Source: Phoronis australis (Eukaryota; Phoronida; Phoronidae). From it: a stretch of 64,000 nucleotides of DNA. The stretch is taken from the NCBI GenBank assembly GCA_002633005.1, contig NMRA01000186.1, positions 300,702 through 364,701 on the forward strand, read 5' to 3'. The position numbers and the translations under genes were made by a program. How positions within the stretch are numbered: position 1 is the stretch's first letter; each line of letters opens with the position of its first letter. Under the pieces are notes generated by a model. The model did no database searches, had not been told where the DNA came from, and saw nothing but the letters and a program-made list of their open reading frames with translations. Below are positions 46,996 to 58,989 of the stretch, one piece after another.

Positions 46996-47430
46996 TTTAG
47001 TTGTTGTCCACGCTCATGTCTCGGTGTTGCGCATTGCGAGTAGAGATTTTGTTGTGGACGATGTTCTTTTAGTTGTTGTCCATGCTCATGATGGCTCGGT
47101 GTTGTGCATTGCGAGAAGATTTTATTGTGGACGGTGTTCATTTAGTTGTTGCCACGCTCATGAAGTCTCGGTGTTGTGCATTGCGAGTAGAGATTTTGTT
47201 GAGGACAATGTTCTTTTAGTTGTTGTCCACGCTCATGATGTCTCGGTGTTGCGCATTGGGAGTAGAGATTTTATTGTGAACGATGTTCTTTTAGTTGTTG
47301 TTCATGCTCCTGTTATCTTCATGCGTTGCCAGTACAAATTTTATTACGAACGATGTGTTTTACTTTTATGTCCATTTTCATGATAGCTTGGTGCTATGCA
47401 TTGCAGAGATTTCATTCTAGTTAGTTGACC
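46996..47430. repeat. Minisatellite, 73-75-bp unit, about 6 copies
   Basis: Units start with TTAGTTGTTGTCCACGCTCA near 46996, 47069, 47142, 47216, 47291 and 47364, and contain TCTCGGTGTTG(C/T)GCATTGCGAG and GATTTTGTTGTGGACGATGT. Identity falls toward the right end. The units keep one reading frame open by chance of their length (a 153-codon frame 46922-47383); this is not a gene. Confidence 0.85.
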
Positions 47431-50400
47431 TCCAGTATCTTCCAAAAATTAAAGGAGGTTTATTTAACACAAAAAGCCGTTTTTTGCTGTCGAGTTTTCA
47501 CAGTTTAGCAGTGTTAACTGCTTGTCAGCTTTGGATTTTTGTTGCTATGAGAAAGGAATATTTGATGAGTCTTCTTCAAGCTAAGATTGAATTTTGTCTC
47601 TTGTCAGGTTAATTAACGAAAGTTACCAGTTACCTCTCGACTTAAATGGAATTCTGTTATAGGATTTTTTTGTTCTTGCGAGTATTGCGGTCATAAAACT
47701 CATACCTAGGGGACCGGGGCCCACCGTGGGCGAAATTGGGGAACCATGGAAGATGACGCAAATTAGGGGAGACCATTGGAAGAGATTTGAGTGGTGACCG
47801 TTTGAGACAAAAAATCCTAGCAACTCATGGTCATGAAAAACCTCATTTTTGACTGGCATTTTTGTTTTATGTTCAGTTTGAGACTCACTTGGTACACCTT
47901 TCGTCAAACCATACTTTTTACACGAATGATTCTGAAGGTATTGACACTATTGAGAGTTTTTCAGCGAGTGATTATTTTGAGAACTGTACATCTTAGACAT
48001 GAGTACTGAGCAAAATGAAAGGACCTTTCTGTTTCAGTAGCTGTTGTTTTTTCAAACCAAATGCAGCTTTTTGAAATGGTGTGGAAATGCATGATACACT
48101 AAACCTAGCATAGCTTCAATAATATGCGGTGTCAGTCGCATGAAGGGAATTTTCACTTTGGAAAACTTTTAGCTGGTAAGTCGCAGCGACACACAATTGC
48201 TCAAAAACAGTACTTATTTGGAAAGCAGCTGACTTGGATATCATTGAAAGTATTATATTTTCTACCGTAAATATCCGTATCTGTCATTTTTTCAAAACCG
48301 CAAATTCCAGTGCGACACGTACCACCAAGCCCGGCCGCTTTTGTATAGCAGAAGACTAAAGCATTTTGTAACCACTTCGTATGTCCAGTAACACGTCCTT
48401 CCTGCTCGAACCCACTGTTCTATGTTTTTACTTGTGCTCTCGAAGATCTTGATTAATTGTAGCATAAATTTTGCGAATAGTGGGAGCGGATCTTTTCAAG
48501 CACAAATCCAGGGTTTTGTCCAGAGCTCCAAAAATGGACCAACACGCCCTGTAGGCAGTGCGTGAGATTCTTAGTCCATAACGTGGTTCCAAAAACAGAC
48601 CAAGCAGGGAGTTTTGGGAACCCCTTTAGAACACAGCGTGCTTCTCTCAAGTACTGAAGTATGAGATGGTGATGGGGGTTGTACTATTCGCTCATAATAG
48701 ATCAATACACATTATAACTGACTTTTTGAGCTCTTTAACTCTATAATAGATTTTCATTGTTGTACCCGCAAAACCGAAAGTCCGTGAAGAACAAATATCT
48801 CGGACAAATTGCTTGAGCAAATTGCTTTAAAATAAGCAGTGAAAACGACATTTTTGTAGGCTAAAATAGTATAACATAAAAATCAATTACTCAATCCAAC
48901 CTATTATTTTATTCTATTCTGTTTCTTGCTATATTGTTATTTTTGCTATAGTGTGAAGCAATGATGTTGCTGCTGACGAAGTTACCCACTTTCCAGTGGT
49001 TTCATTTGCGATTTTTAAAAAACTATACAAAGTGGTCGTAAAAAGGTTAAAAAATGAGAAACTCATGAAAGTCAGGCTCAGGTTTCCTTTGTCAAAGATG
49101 GTGTGCTACGTTTCAAAAACATCGGTGGTTAGATAGGCCACCATCTGCTTTTTGCATGGAATTGCTCTTAATCGATTGACGCAGCACTGGCGTTGTGAGT
49201 TGTTTTAGTATGCATATACACTGTATGGTGTGGTTGAATCGCGTGTCGACTAGACACTAACGCATGTATTCCATATTGGAACAGGTACCCGGTGTCTCAA
49301 AGTTTTGGGATATATTTTAAATCTCCACAAAAGTATGTACGGCTTGGCATTTTCAGTTTGGAGCAAACTAGGAAGAAGGTATTTCAAAGTTTTGTTTGAA
49401 AATCCTTCCGTCACAACATGAGGAAACAGCTAAGAGTTTTAACTGTTAAAACACCTGGAATTTTTGACGGCGTTTCAAAGTTCGGTCGGAAAATATATCA
49501 TGGGTGATTATGTTGTGTGGAGGCAATACGGAATGCTTAATTGTTTTTTTTTAATTGTCACACAAATTCACTGGTTTGCTAATTTTGTCTATTTAGACTC
49601 CATTTCACTAACGCCAACCTACATGTATAGACCAGCGGCCTGTTTCTAGAAGAGTCTAATGGCTTTTGTCTTTCAACTTTCGGCTAAACATAAGATGACT
49701 TGTATTCTTGAAACAGGAAAAGGCTGAAAGTCAATCTACAACTCGAAGTCAATAATAAATTCCTTAGTCTGCTCGACTAGACAGAAAACAAAAAAGTGTT
49801 TCGAAACATTTCCGACGAGAAACACAAAAGACAAAAAATGTAAGTTTTGACTAATTGCAGTCAGATTTCAGGTTTTTGACTAAAGTCAAAGACATCCATT
49901 TGAAGAATGTAATTTTAAAACCTATGGTGAATAAACTCCCACACTTTGGCTGTACAACGAGTGAGAAGCGCTTAAGTGTAGGCCTACCATTTCTGTTTCT
50001 AGTTATTCTTCATAAAAATGAGTCCCACAATGTCGACAACCCGTAGCCTATATGTGCATCAGTGTATGCGACAATGATAAGCAAACCTTTTCTCTCAACA
50101 CACCATCATTACTAACTGATGTTGGACCATCCTGTTGAAAACTCATTGAAGTCTGGGCTTTGAATACTAATACATACCATAACTTCTTTTTGCTTTAGGC
50201 ACCGACCAAGGATGTATTCTAGTCTCGCTAGTTGGAGCCACGGTGCTGCCTAAAAGATATTCAACCCAATGAGTTCCGTCATGGTGTGAAAGAATCTCGT
50301 GCCAGTGCCTCAGCAAAAGAAAATGACAACATTTCTATATGCTGAACTAAGGCCGAGAATCCAACAACCTGACCAGTCGTAGAGTCCAAATGGTAAACCC

Positions 50401-50989
50401 GCCTTACGGTGACAGACATTTTGAAAAATACCCGACCCGTGTACAAGGGAATACTGAATGGCACTGAGATAAGTAATCTAGTCAAGGCCTTGCTGTAGTG
50501 CACTAGCTGTCTCCTTTCCCTCGATATCATTAAAGAGTGTTTTGGCTGGAATTATTTCCTTGACTCCACTGGGGGTGGGGGAGATCACATACTTATTTAA
50601 TGACTTGGCTGAATGCATGCTATTTTCATGTCAGCAGCGTAATACGAAAATGTTTCACACTCTGTATAGTTCGTGATGCGACAACAGTTTTTCTAATAAA
50701 ATTATTTTTAATATATTCTGCACTTAGAGCAGAAGGAAGCACAAATTTTGAAGAAGTCCTGATAAAATCTGCTACATATCTCAATGATGGCTCTATGAAT
50801 ACGATGCATTAATTTGTTGCGCTATTCATTTTAAATGTTCATATAAATTGGCCATGTTTCATTCAGCAATCGCTCTCTAATGATTTAGGTTCTACAAACC
50901 GAGAACTAATTTTCACATAGATGTCTATCCCAGTGAACGTGGTTAAGAATTCGCAACGTGTCAAAAGTAAACAAAATTAAAATATAGTG

Positions 50990-51320
50990 CGCCATGAAAT
51001 ATTGCGTCACCTATTAAGCAGCTACTTTTACGCCGATTCTTCAATCAACTGTTCTTCTTTCACGAGTTTGCGTACATGTCACAGCAAATTATCGGGACTG
51101 GTTTCATTTAGTTAACTGTTTTTAGCATTTTAATTCCTGCAAAGAGAATTTCAGAACAAATTTTGCTGCTGTCAGGCTGCCATCATCTCCTGAGAGATGT
51201 CGCAAATTTTTAGGAAATGGCGCGTGTGTGCCGGTTGGCATGAGCGTACTATTTCGAGACGATGCAACGGGCAAGGTGTCGGTTGACTCCCAGATATTGC
51301 ATGCACCACCGCTCATCGTT
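50990..51320. repeat. Dispersed repeat R1, copy 3 (inverted)
   Basis: In reverse complement it shows GGTGCATGCAATATCTGGGAG, AGTACGCTC, GCAGCAAAATTTGTTCT, GCTAAAAAC, GACA(T/G)TACGCAAACTCGTG and AACAGTTGATTGAAGAATCGG, the same order as 37550-37920. Confidence 0.6.
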
Positions 51321-52094
51321 AGCTTAATGTTTTGAAGTACATTTCACGACGAGGCCTAGATTACATTATTTTAGCATGGGAACAATGCATACGAGCGTTT
51401 TCGATGACTGTCAATGAAAAACTCCTATTTGCGATTAAAAAGCTAAGCGAGAACTTCTATCGATACGTCGTCATTTTGTAGAGGCTCGCGAACGCACAGC
51501 CTCTTTGCAAAGCGAGTACGTATTTCAAATTAAAATAGAATAGTGGTAATCTAATCAAAATACATTAGTCATAGTGTGTTTACGAGACTGGAGGGTAGGC
51601 TGACGCTTCCACACATAAAATCGGCTTGAGCGACGAAAACGAGGTTGGGATCATTTTTCGTTAAAGTGCTTAGCGCCTTTTTACCAAGACACACCTTGTA
51701 TAACGTCTGGTTAGGCTATTTTGAAAGCCAGAGAGTGAACGCGAGCGTTTCCTATGACTGTCGATCAGAAACTTTCCTATATTGTGACTGAAATTTTGAA
51801 ATAAGCGAAACTTTTTGCTGAAGTGTCGACATTTTATCACCGACCAAAATTTTCGTTAGTGTCGAAAGAGGACGATGCAAAGGAATGTAAAATCCTGTAG
51901 GTTGACTCTCGGATTTTGGATGCACCCCAACCCGTCCGGTGGTTAGCTACAAATGTTGATATATGATTCGAAGTGCAACAACACTAAGCGTGATCCGGCA
52001 AGCCTTGCACTCAGGCTATAGATCGCATTATGACTTGGTCATTTTCATTCTTTATCATGCCACTACTTGACATTACAACCAAAAACTGACGAAC

Positions 52095-52980
52095 CTTGAG
52101 ACAGAATTTTCGACTTTTCAATTCTAAATAGTGCTTCTGGACGATGTGGTAGAGTTAGTCCAACCATTGACGGTATCGTGTCCAGTTGCCAAGTTCGACT
52201 TACACCACCGTCTTTCAATGCCCCAGCTTCTAGTTCCGGCGACGATTCCGTGCAGAAGTCTGATCCTACGTTCACGAGATTACCATTCTCATTGAAATGA
52301 CTACATACTTTTAGTGGAAGAGCTGTATCCACGCGGCATATGAAACTGATTTGTGAAGAGATGTGAGAAAATACTTTGAACATGTTCTGGTGTGGTAAAC
52401 CGTCCACTTTGAATAATCCATCAACACCAACATTTCTCAATGCCTCAATCATCTCTGCACTTAAGTAAACTTTATACGGCTGAAAATGCAATAAAAACCG
52501 CAGAACTCTGACGCCTTTAATTTGAAGTCCATCTATTCTACGTTTCTCAGCAGCAATCTGACTAACATTTAAACTCGGTGGTCCAACAGTCACTAAAAAG
52601 AAAACCCTTTTGCCAGCTTGCATTCGAAAGAGAACAGATTCTCTAAAGTGTTTTAACGCTCCCAAAACATTAGTCTCATTCGAAGCTTCACGCGTAATCT
52701 GGAGAAAACTGTCCATGGTGTTTTTAAGTTCGTAATGAAGCTTAATAGAAGTGATCTCTCGGAAATCTCCATTAAGAGTATACACAGCAAAACGCGTTCC
52801 CCGATCACCAATGTCCATTGCAAATCTACCAATAGCGGACTTCAGCGCCTCCCAATCTTTGTTACTCCAGGAGTACGTGCATTCAATAAAAAGTGCCCAG
52901 TCAGCTGGGCATGACCAAACAGTGAACGACTTGCAGGCACAAATAATAAAAAACGTACATGATCCTACGTGACAGAACAT
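52095..52980 (-). CDS. Gene A exon 1: signal peptide and vWA-like domain
   Basis: ATG at 52980, preceded by CAGTCCATAGC as in gene B. A leader (TFFIICACKSFTVWS) is followed by ADWALFIECTYSWSNKDW, FAVYTL, ETNVLGALKHF, VFFLVTVGPPS and GVRVLRFLL, i.e. the strand-helix order of a von Willebrand A domain over about 190 residues. About 75 residues with further cysteines (SFIC, KVC, DFC) follow. The metal-ion site is altered: ECTYS in place of DxSxS, Thr kept in ETN, and no Asp in VTVG. The frame continues to a stop at 52063, but donor CAAG|GTTCGT at 52095 is conserved with gene B and gives the phase 1 needed downstream. Product: N-terminal ectodomain of a receptor-like protein. Confidence 0.8.
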
Positions 52981-53106
52981 GCTATGGACTGACAGTGAAT
53001 GCTAGAAGCTCGTGGTATGAAATAACGCGCCGTTTCAATCATATATAAAAGTTAATGCTCGCATTCGCTTTAGAAAAAAAGGAACAACTTGAAATTAACC
53101 ATGTTA

Positions 53107-53114
53107 CAAAGTAT
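53107..53114. repeat. Target-site duplication, left
   Basis: CAAAGTAT, identical to 54231-54238 on the other side of the transposon. Confidence 0.85.
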
Positions 53115-54230
53115 CACAGGCGCTTGGGTTTATTGCAAATGACGTCACTCAATAATATATATAAGAAAACTTAAAGGTTGGACACTTAAACTTTGCCAAG
53201 CCGAGGCTCCCAACTTCAACCGTCCAAAATCCAAATAAAATCTGCGTGCACCTCCCTCAGTCTGGTGTTGCATAAACCTTCGAAGCCTTATCTTTCCTAG
53301 ATCCCATTAACTGTCTTCGTGAGTGGTGAATTGGCGATGGAATTTCCAAAACAATCTCAAAACTCTGAATTCAAGGACCTGAAATAGTAAACATGGCGGA
53401 TTTCAGTTGTGCTTCAACTTGTACGCCTGTCGTAGGTGAAACTTCGAGTTTGAGCAAGCAACCTATATTTCAAATTCAATAATTCTAATCCAAAACTCAA
53501 CTAATTGAGAATGTTAAAGTTAGTATTTTAATGATTATTTGTAACTTTATTCCACTGACGGCTCATTTTAGCCCTTAACTTAGAATTTTATTGCATAAAC
53601 TGGCGTATCTTGTTTTTCATCTTGACATCACGCACTTTTTTGATTGAAGCACAACACACACTCGGCCAGGAAACGCAGTCCGTGCAAGTATTACAATGCG
53701 CGTGGCCGACGAGTTAACTCAATGGTTTTGGCCAAAAGTAAAACCTTCATAAGAAATCACAGTACACAAAAAACTTCGCATATCAATACAGTATCAGGAT
53801 AATTTATATTTGACACAAATATGTGAGTAATTACATTTATTTGGCAATAAAGTGCTCTCTGCTTCTCATGATCAAGTAGTCGATGGATTGACGGCGAAAG
53901 CCGCGCGAAATTAGACTTTCGGATTTAGCTCGGGAGCGTCTGTCAAAACCCGGATGTGCGAAGACCGTCTGCCATGACATCACGGAATTAGGTCCTTGAA
54001 TTTGTGATTTTGGCATTCTTTTGGCATTTTTGTCGCCAAACTACCACTTGAAGGCAATTGGAAGAGATCGAATGAAAGAAAGTATTCTAAGAGTTGTTCG
54101 ATGCTAGTTTCGTGGAGTTCCATGCACATTTGAGTAGAAAATTCTGAGCAAACAGATTTCGAGTGTCCAACCTTTATGTTTTCTTATATATTATGAGTGA
54201 CGTCATTTGCGACAAACCCAAGCGCCTGTG
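53115..54230. mobile_element. 1.1-kb DNA transposon with 8-bp target duplication
   Basis: The inverted ends begin CACAGGCGCTTGGGTTT and match for about 72 bases (53115 onward; 54230 backward). CAAAGTAT occurs directly outside both ends (53107-53114 and 54231-54238). Eight-base duplications point to hAT or P superfamilies. There is no transposase frame inside. Each end holds TGACGTCA (53140-53147, 54198-54205) followed by a TATATA(TA)AG block. It is inserted 135 bp upstream of the gene A start codon. Confidence 0.85.
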
Positions 54231-54238
54231 CAAAGTAT
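54231..54238. repeat. Target-site duplication, right
   Basis: CAAAGTAT, identical to 53107-53114. Confidence 0.85.
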
Positions 54239-54275
54239 TTAGTTACAGGTAGACAATAGCTAATAGCATTTACTG

Positions 54276-54680
54276 TTAAAGAGTTCCCATAATGCATTTT
54301 CTTAGTTTTTGAAGTTTCAGTTAGCTAATATGAAACGAATACTATTAAATCTTTTTAAATAAGCAGTTTTCATGTCAAATATTCGCAATATTTTAATTTT
54401 GAAAAAAAGTTAGTTATTTCCAAGTTTCCCGCCAAATGATATAATGGATGGAAGACATTTGCTAAGAACTAGACAATTATTATGCAGACAGAGAGAAGAG
54501 TGGATACGGGCATCACACTCAAGTACATGTACTTGAAGAATCAGACAATGAATTCAATTTCTCACTCAGAGAACTTTTATCGGCTTTGAAGCCACATGAT
54601 TTCGATCCACTTGCACGAGAAATGTTGCAGACATATGTGAGCCACAACTAACTGAAAAGGAAAGAAACAATGTTCCGACA
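54276..54680. mobile_element. Partial copy of the TTAA / THAP transposon
   Basis: Starts TTAAAGAGTTCCCATAATGCATTTTCTTA and follows the right end of 9330-10471 in reverse complement (GTTAGCTAATATGA, TTTCCCGCC(A/T)AATGAT, GGATACGGGCATCACACTCAAGTAC, GAGAAATGTTGCAGACATATGT). Similarity fades at about 54680 with no second terminus seen, so the copy is truncated. Confidence 0.7.
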
Positions 54681-54699
54681 ACGTTCGGATCTAGGATGT

Positions 54700-57150
54700 C
54701 GCAAGGTGATAACCGTAGCTTTGGAAATCAAATTTTATAGGTACGTCCTCCAAACGGATGTTGGCAGCACTGATTTTCATTTTCTCGTTTGCCATGTTTG
54801 ACAAGATCCCTCTGACTGGTTGCTGTGTTTGCGGGATCCTTGTGCCCCATTGCAATGTTAAGCGGGATCCCTGTGGTCGTTTGCTACATGTATGTTTGGC
54901 GAGATCCCTGCACCCTGTTGGCTAGTGTCCTGTAAAAACGTTATGGCTACTTACAGGATACTACTGATTTCTCAATTGAATCACAAGCATCAAAGAGCTG
55001 GTTCCACCAGTTTCATTACAGCAAACCAATCACTGAGCTCAAGAGGTAGTTGAAAGTACCGAGACAACCCAACGAAAATTTTCTGATTTGGAATTCTGTT
55101 GTTTTGAGCAAAGAAACTCGCCAGGATTGACGCCCTGTTGAGACTTCACATTGATTAATATATATCATGAAACCTGTGAAAGAAGTAGATTAATTTTCGA
55201 TCTGAGTTTTGGTTTTATCTGTACTTTATTTGGTACGATCCGGTTCTTACGGCTGTGAACACCATGTTCCACCAAGCCTAGGGAGGACATATCGAACGCA
55301 ACCATCTACTGAGACAGTTCCTCGTCAAAGTTTGGATTCGCCCATGCCTTTAATGATGGCACCCTTCATATAGTATCGCGTAGTACCCCATGCATACAAG
55401 AGCACATACATACATGTACAATGAAGCAAAAGCTAATTGCTTTTAGGGAGCGAAAGATGACTGTGTGTGCTATCACAATACGACACACATATCGCTATAA
55501 ACTCGACGCGTATGGGCGATAATACTGCCGGGTGCGACAACACCCCACTCCAACGCCCCTCCGCTATTAATGAAACTGGTTTGTGATAAGAAAAGGAAAT
55601 ACATCATTTTGCTAGTGTCAACAAATACCGCAACACTGTGCCGATTATCAGAAATTTCCAAAGAATGGCCTAGATCAGAAATAACAATGTTGACTAAATG
55701 GCAATAACTGAAGCGAAAGGAGTATCTTTAAAGAATGTCATGCATAAAGCGCAGAATGTTGTCACGGAATGTGTTTATGGCGGATACGTTATGTCGTGAA
55801 AACGAGGAAAGAAATAGATTGGGAAGCTACATTTCCTTCAATTACATGTCCGACGAGATGACACGAGATTAAGTGCGCTAGTTTGATACCTTTGACAGGA
55901 AGTTGTGGCAGCTTGAGCACCTACCGCGCACGCTAGCGATCGTCAGGAGATTGCAAACCGCGAAAGCGTTCCGATTTAGCATCCGTAATAGCGCGGAATC
56001 TCAATCTGTTTTCGTGCTGCGCAGTTTCTTTGAGGTGTTAAGTGAAGCTGTGGGGTAGGGAATCTTTAACGCCTCGTTTTGCACTTACTTTTATACAATT
56101 ATCAACTTAGGTCAAAACGTTGTTTTTTCGGACCCCAAATTGAGATAGTGACGTGAATATGGAAAACAACAGAACACTATCACTAACTTTTTGCTCTTGC
56201 AAGTCTGACGAGCTGAAGAGGGGGTGCGTGAAGTATTTAGTAAAAATACATCACCAACTTGTCCTCTCGTCAGCCGCTTTGCACTTCCAACTTGAAAATG
56301 AAAACCAGGATAACGCCGTACTCCGGGATAGGTTAATCATTGTACTGTTCGGACGATGATCGAAACAATAACACTTAAAGGGGTGCTTAGGCGTGAATGT
56401 GGAGTTTTTACGGGGTGCTTTTATTTACATGGTTGACGGGATTAAAAAGTTCATACATGTCAATCCTAAATGACCAGTGGTCAGTGACGTGCACTGAATT
56501 ATTTGGCATTAGTATTCTTGTGAAAGACCTCCTCGAACGTTTGAGCTAATTCGAATTAGATTCCTGCGAACCTTTCCTATGTCATTTTAAACCCTTTTTG
56601 GCCGGTACCTCTAATATCTAATTTAGCTTTCAACAGCATTCCGTGGTGACATTTTGGAAATTTCTGTCGGGTCCAGCCCAGCGTGTAAATTTGCCTGTCG
56701 CCATTGTGTAAGTTTTCTGTCTGGATATGCATGTACAGATTAAATCAATTTGTTCTCTGCTTTCTGTAATTTCCCACGATATTAACTTTACTACGGTTGT
56801 CAATGACAATGTTATTGTAAAATAAGAGGAAACAGACATGTCTAATCTTGAGAGTCTGCTCATAAATGCTGAAGCTGTATTTGTATTCGATCACAATTGG
56901 TTGATCGTCAGGCCTCAGCAGAATTTATAACTTCTTTTCGAAAGACCTTTCATTATTTTTGTCCGATGTTTTAATAATAGATTCTATTTAAGCGGTAAGT
57001 CTAAAAGTAAAATGAGACCCAAGGAATACTTCCCCTTCTGCCAAAGAGCAATTAGCCTAGAAAACGTCTTACCAACTGGCGTCCTAGTTCACTTTTAAAT
57101 GCATGTCAAACTTTTGTCTGGATGCCCTGCACCGCGGTCATGGGATTGTT
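54700..57150. other. No gene recognised
   Basis: Only short open frames without family resemblance (for example a plus-strand frame at 56153-56359, 68 codons, Cys/Lys-rich, not recognised). A GCGGGATCC(T/C)TGTG word is repeated near 54830 and 54855. No long repeat or RNA gene seen. Confidence 0.4.
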
Positions 57151-57164
57151 AATCCCCAATTATC

Positions 57165-57660
57165 AGACACATTAAGGGTAGATATAGTGAGCACAGTATC
57201 AGTAGTATCCATGATTTAATGCAGCATGCCGAAGAAGCTAAGATCCATAGTCTAGTTGTTCTATTGGACTTTGATAAGCATTCGACTCAGTCTCTTCTCA
57301 GAAGTTTATGCATGAATATCGTATCTTTTTAAATTGTGGATAACGCGAGTACTTGGAAATCGGACGTGGAAGTCGACAGGGTGACCAGACCTCACAATAC
57401 TTATCCATAATGTGTGCTGAAATGATGGGCGTGATGTTTAGTCGAAGAGATAAAAAGGCATTTGCATTGGTACCAGATCCTATGATACCATGCAGTATGC
57501 AGACTAAACAGTCATAAGCCTTGATGGATCTATCGAATCTCTCAAGATGCTTCTGATTTTCCAGACAGTTTCTACAAATTCCCTGGGTTGAATCTTAATT
57601 GATAAAAACTGAATGCGTGTCATAGGTACTAGGAAATTTAGTGATTTATATCTAAGTTAT
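57165..57660 (+). mobile_element. L1-like LINE reverse transcriptase relic
   Basis: Across several stops and shifts the plus strand gives ISSIHDLMQHAEEAKIHSLVVLLDFDKAF-type sequence (RT block 1: ...LLDFDKAFDSVS after a frameshift), then IMCAEMMGVM and KGICIGTRSYDTMQYAD, the GI.IG......QYADD region with the second catalytic Asp changed to Lys. The order and spacing are those of L1/Tx1-type LINEs. Dead. Confidence 0.6.
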
Positions 57661-58321
57661 AAAAAAATCTAAAGTGAACAAAATTCAATTCAAGGCCTTT
57701 GGAATAAGATTTAATCTTGACCTATCTGAAATAATGTTTAGCTGAGTTCTGAAGAATTTTTGTTTAAACTCCATCTTCAGTTGGGTAATTCGGTGCTTAG
57801 TCAGGCACGAATCATCGTTTTCTAAAACTGATTTAAAATCAGTTTAGACCGATAGCTTGAATTTCGAATCCAGCTCAACTCTAAACAACATTCCGTGGAG
57901 GACAACCCAGATTGTACTTTGTTCGTCATGGTGACCAGTGTTATGTACACTAGCATACAGAATTGTTTTTGTGGTGCCCAGAATGTTTGAGGTACCTCAA
58001 AATTTCGGATGACAGCTTGTGTTAAGAATCGTCTTATCAGCAGCCATACGATTTGGTTTATGACTCTACTTTACATATTTGGTCAAATACATGCACAACT
58101 AAAACAAATTTACGTAATTGGTAAACTATGCAAGTGAGTAACCTGACAACTAGCTGCATGGCGACTAACATCAAAAAAGCTGTGCAGAAGGTGACTTTAT
58201 CCGTACAGTCACAAGCCGAGCACTTAAAGCCGGTGCCCCCATATTGAAAATCAATTTCTGTCACAATCCCACATACCTTGCGTACAAAGATGGGTTTTAC
58301 TGAAAATAACATGGTGCAGCG

Positions 58322-58905
58322 ATGGGGCCACCTAATGGTCCCATAGTAGCCAATCTGTATATGGAAACGTTTGAGCGCAAGGCTATTGAAGAGGCTCCTA
58401 CGCAAAATCTTACAGTAGATGTTACGTGGGTGACACCTTTGTACGCATTAAGGAATGTTTTGTTGAAAAATTCAAAAGATCACATTAACAATGCTGATCA
58501 TAACATTCATCATAGAGCACCCTATTGATGGTCACTTAACTTTCTTCCGTATACACTTGCATCAACATCAAAGATGACGGTAGTGTCAAGATTACTATCT
58601 ACCAAAAATCCACAGAATCTAATCAAAATTTGAATTTCGATTCAAATCATCATCTACAGCACAAACGATATGTTTCCAGAGAAACTCCATCATCGGTTAC
58701 GGAGTGGGTACCTACCAAAACCAATTAATAACATTGGGAGCTTACCAGTCCACCCTACGGACAAAACATCTAAATTAAAAAAATGTGGCGTGATCTACGA
58801 ATTCAACTGTCCGGAATGCCCGGCATATTATATTGGGGAGACTTCGCGTCTTTGTGTGTATATGGACTATAATTCCATGTTTATAAGAAGACGGATACAT
58901 ACCTA
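58322..58905 (+). mobile_element. Penelope-like element relic (RT end and GIY-YIG)
   Basis: GPPNGPIVANLYMETFERKAI is the RT block ..SP.VANLYME.FE..A.. of Penelope-like elements. About 340 bases further, KCGVIYEFNCPECPAYYIGETSRL matches the ..Y.I.C..C...YIGET.R. signature of their C-terminal GIY-YIG endonuclease. The catalytic YADD region between them is lost by deletion. Frames are broken. Confidence 0.7.
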
Positions 58906-58989
58906 GCTGAAGAAGTCTGTTAAATAAGTTGGTTAAAGATATAGTAATTTCGTTGACAATCCTTTGGATCATCCTGCTGGTGATAAATG

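Larger units (their letters stand above)
32598..52094. other. Gene A intron 1 (19.5 kb), nested repeats
   Basis: Between the vWA exon and exon 2. Contents listed separately: tandem duplications, two large inverted pairs, a transposon inside one arm, a THAP exon, a possible OATP-like fragment, minisatellites and two copies of dispersed repeat R1. In 36530-37260 the words CTG(G)CCATTTAATTTAGTGCAAAATAC and CTGTTTAATTTGGTGCAAAATAC-like occur twice. From 47430 to 50980 and 51330-52060 I see only short chance frames and no gene. Confidence 0.5.
19383..52980 (-). other. Gene A: whole transcription unit, vWA-CCP7-TM receptor
   Basis: Nine exons (52980-52095, 32597-32382, 32100-31873, 30987-30757, 25776-25558, 23376-23143, 21401-21216, 20677-20453, 20023-19383) sum to 3066 coding bases, exactly 1021 codons plus stop. 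Every internal border is phase 1, and each junction codon restores a sensible residue just before a module. The predicted type I membrane protein has a signal peptide, a vWA-like domain, one 6-Cys and six 4-Cys CCP modules, one transmembrane helix, and a Ser/Asp/Gly-rich cytoplasmic tail. Family knowledge: vWA and CCP modules bind other proteins; factor B and C2 use both but in the order CCP-vWA-protease. The link of exon 1 to the rest spans 19.5 kb and is inferred from matching phase and from the same order in gene B. Confidence 0.7.

Noticed and set aside
46922-47383. Plus-strand open frame of 153 codons
   Set aside because: It is carried by the 73-75-bp minisatellite; the protein is a repeat of the unit with no known fold.
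50279-50530. Minus-strand frame of 83 codons
   Set aside because: No recognisable domain, no convincing splice sites; typical of chance frames here.
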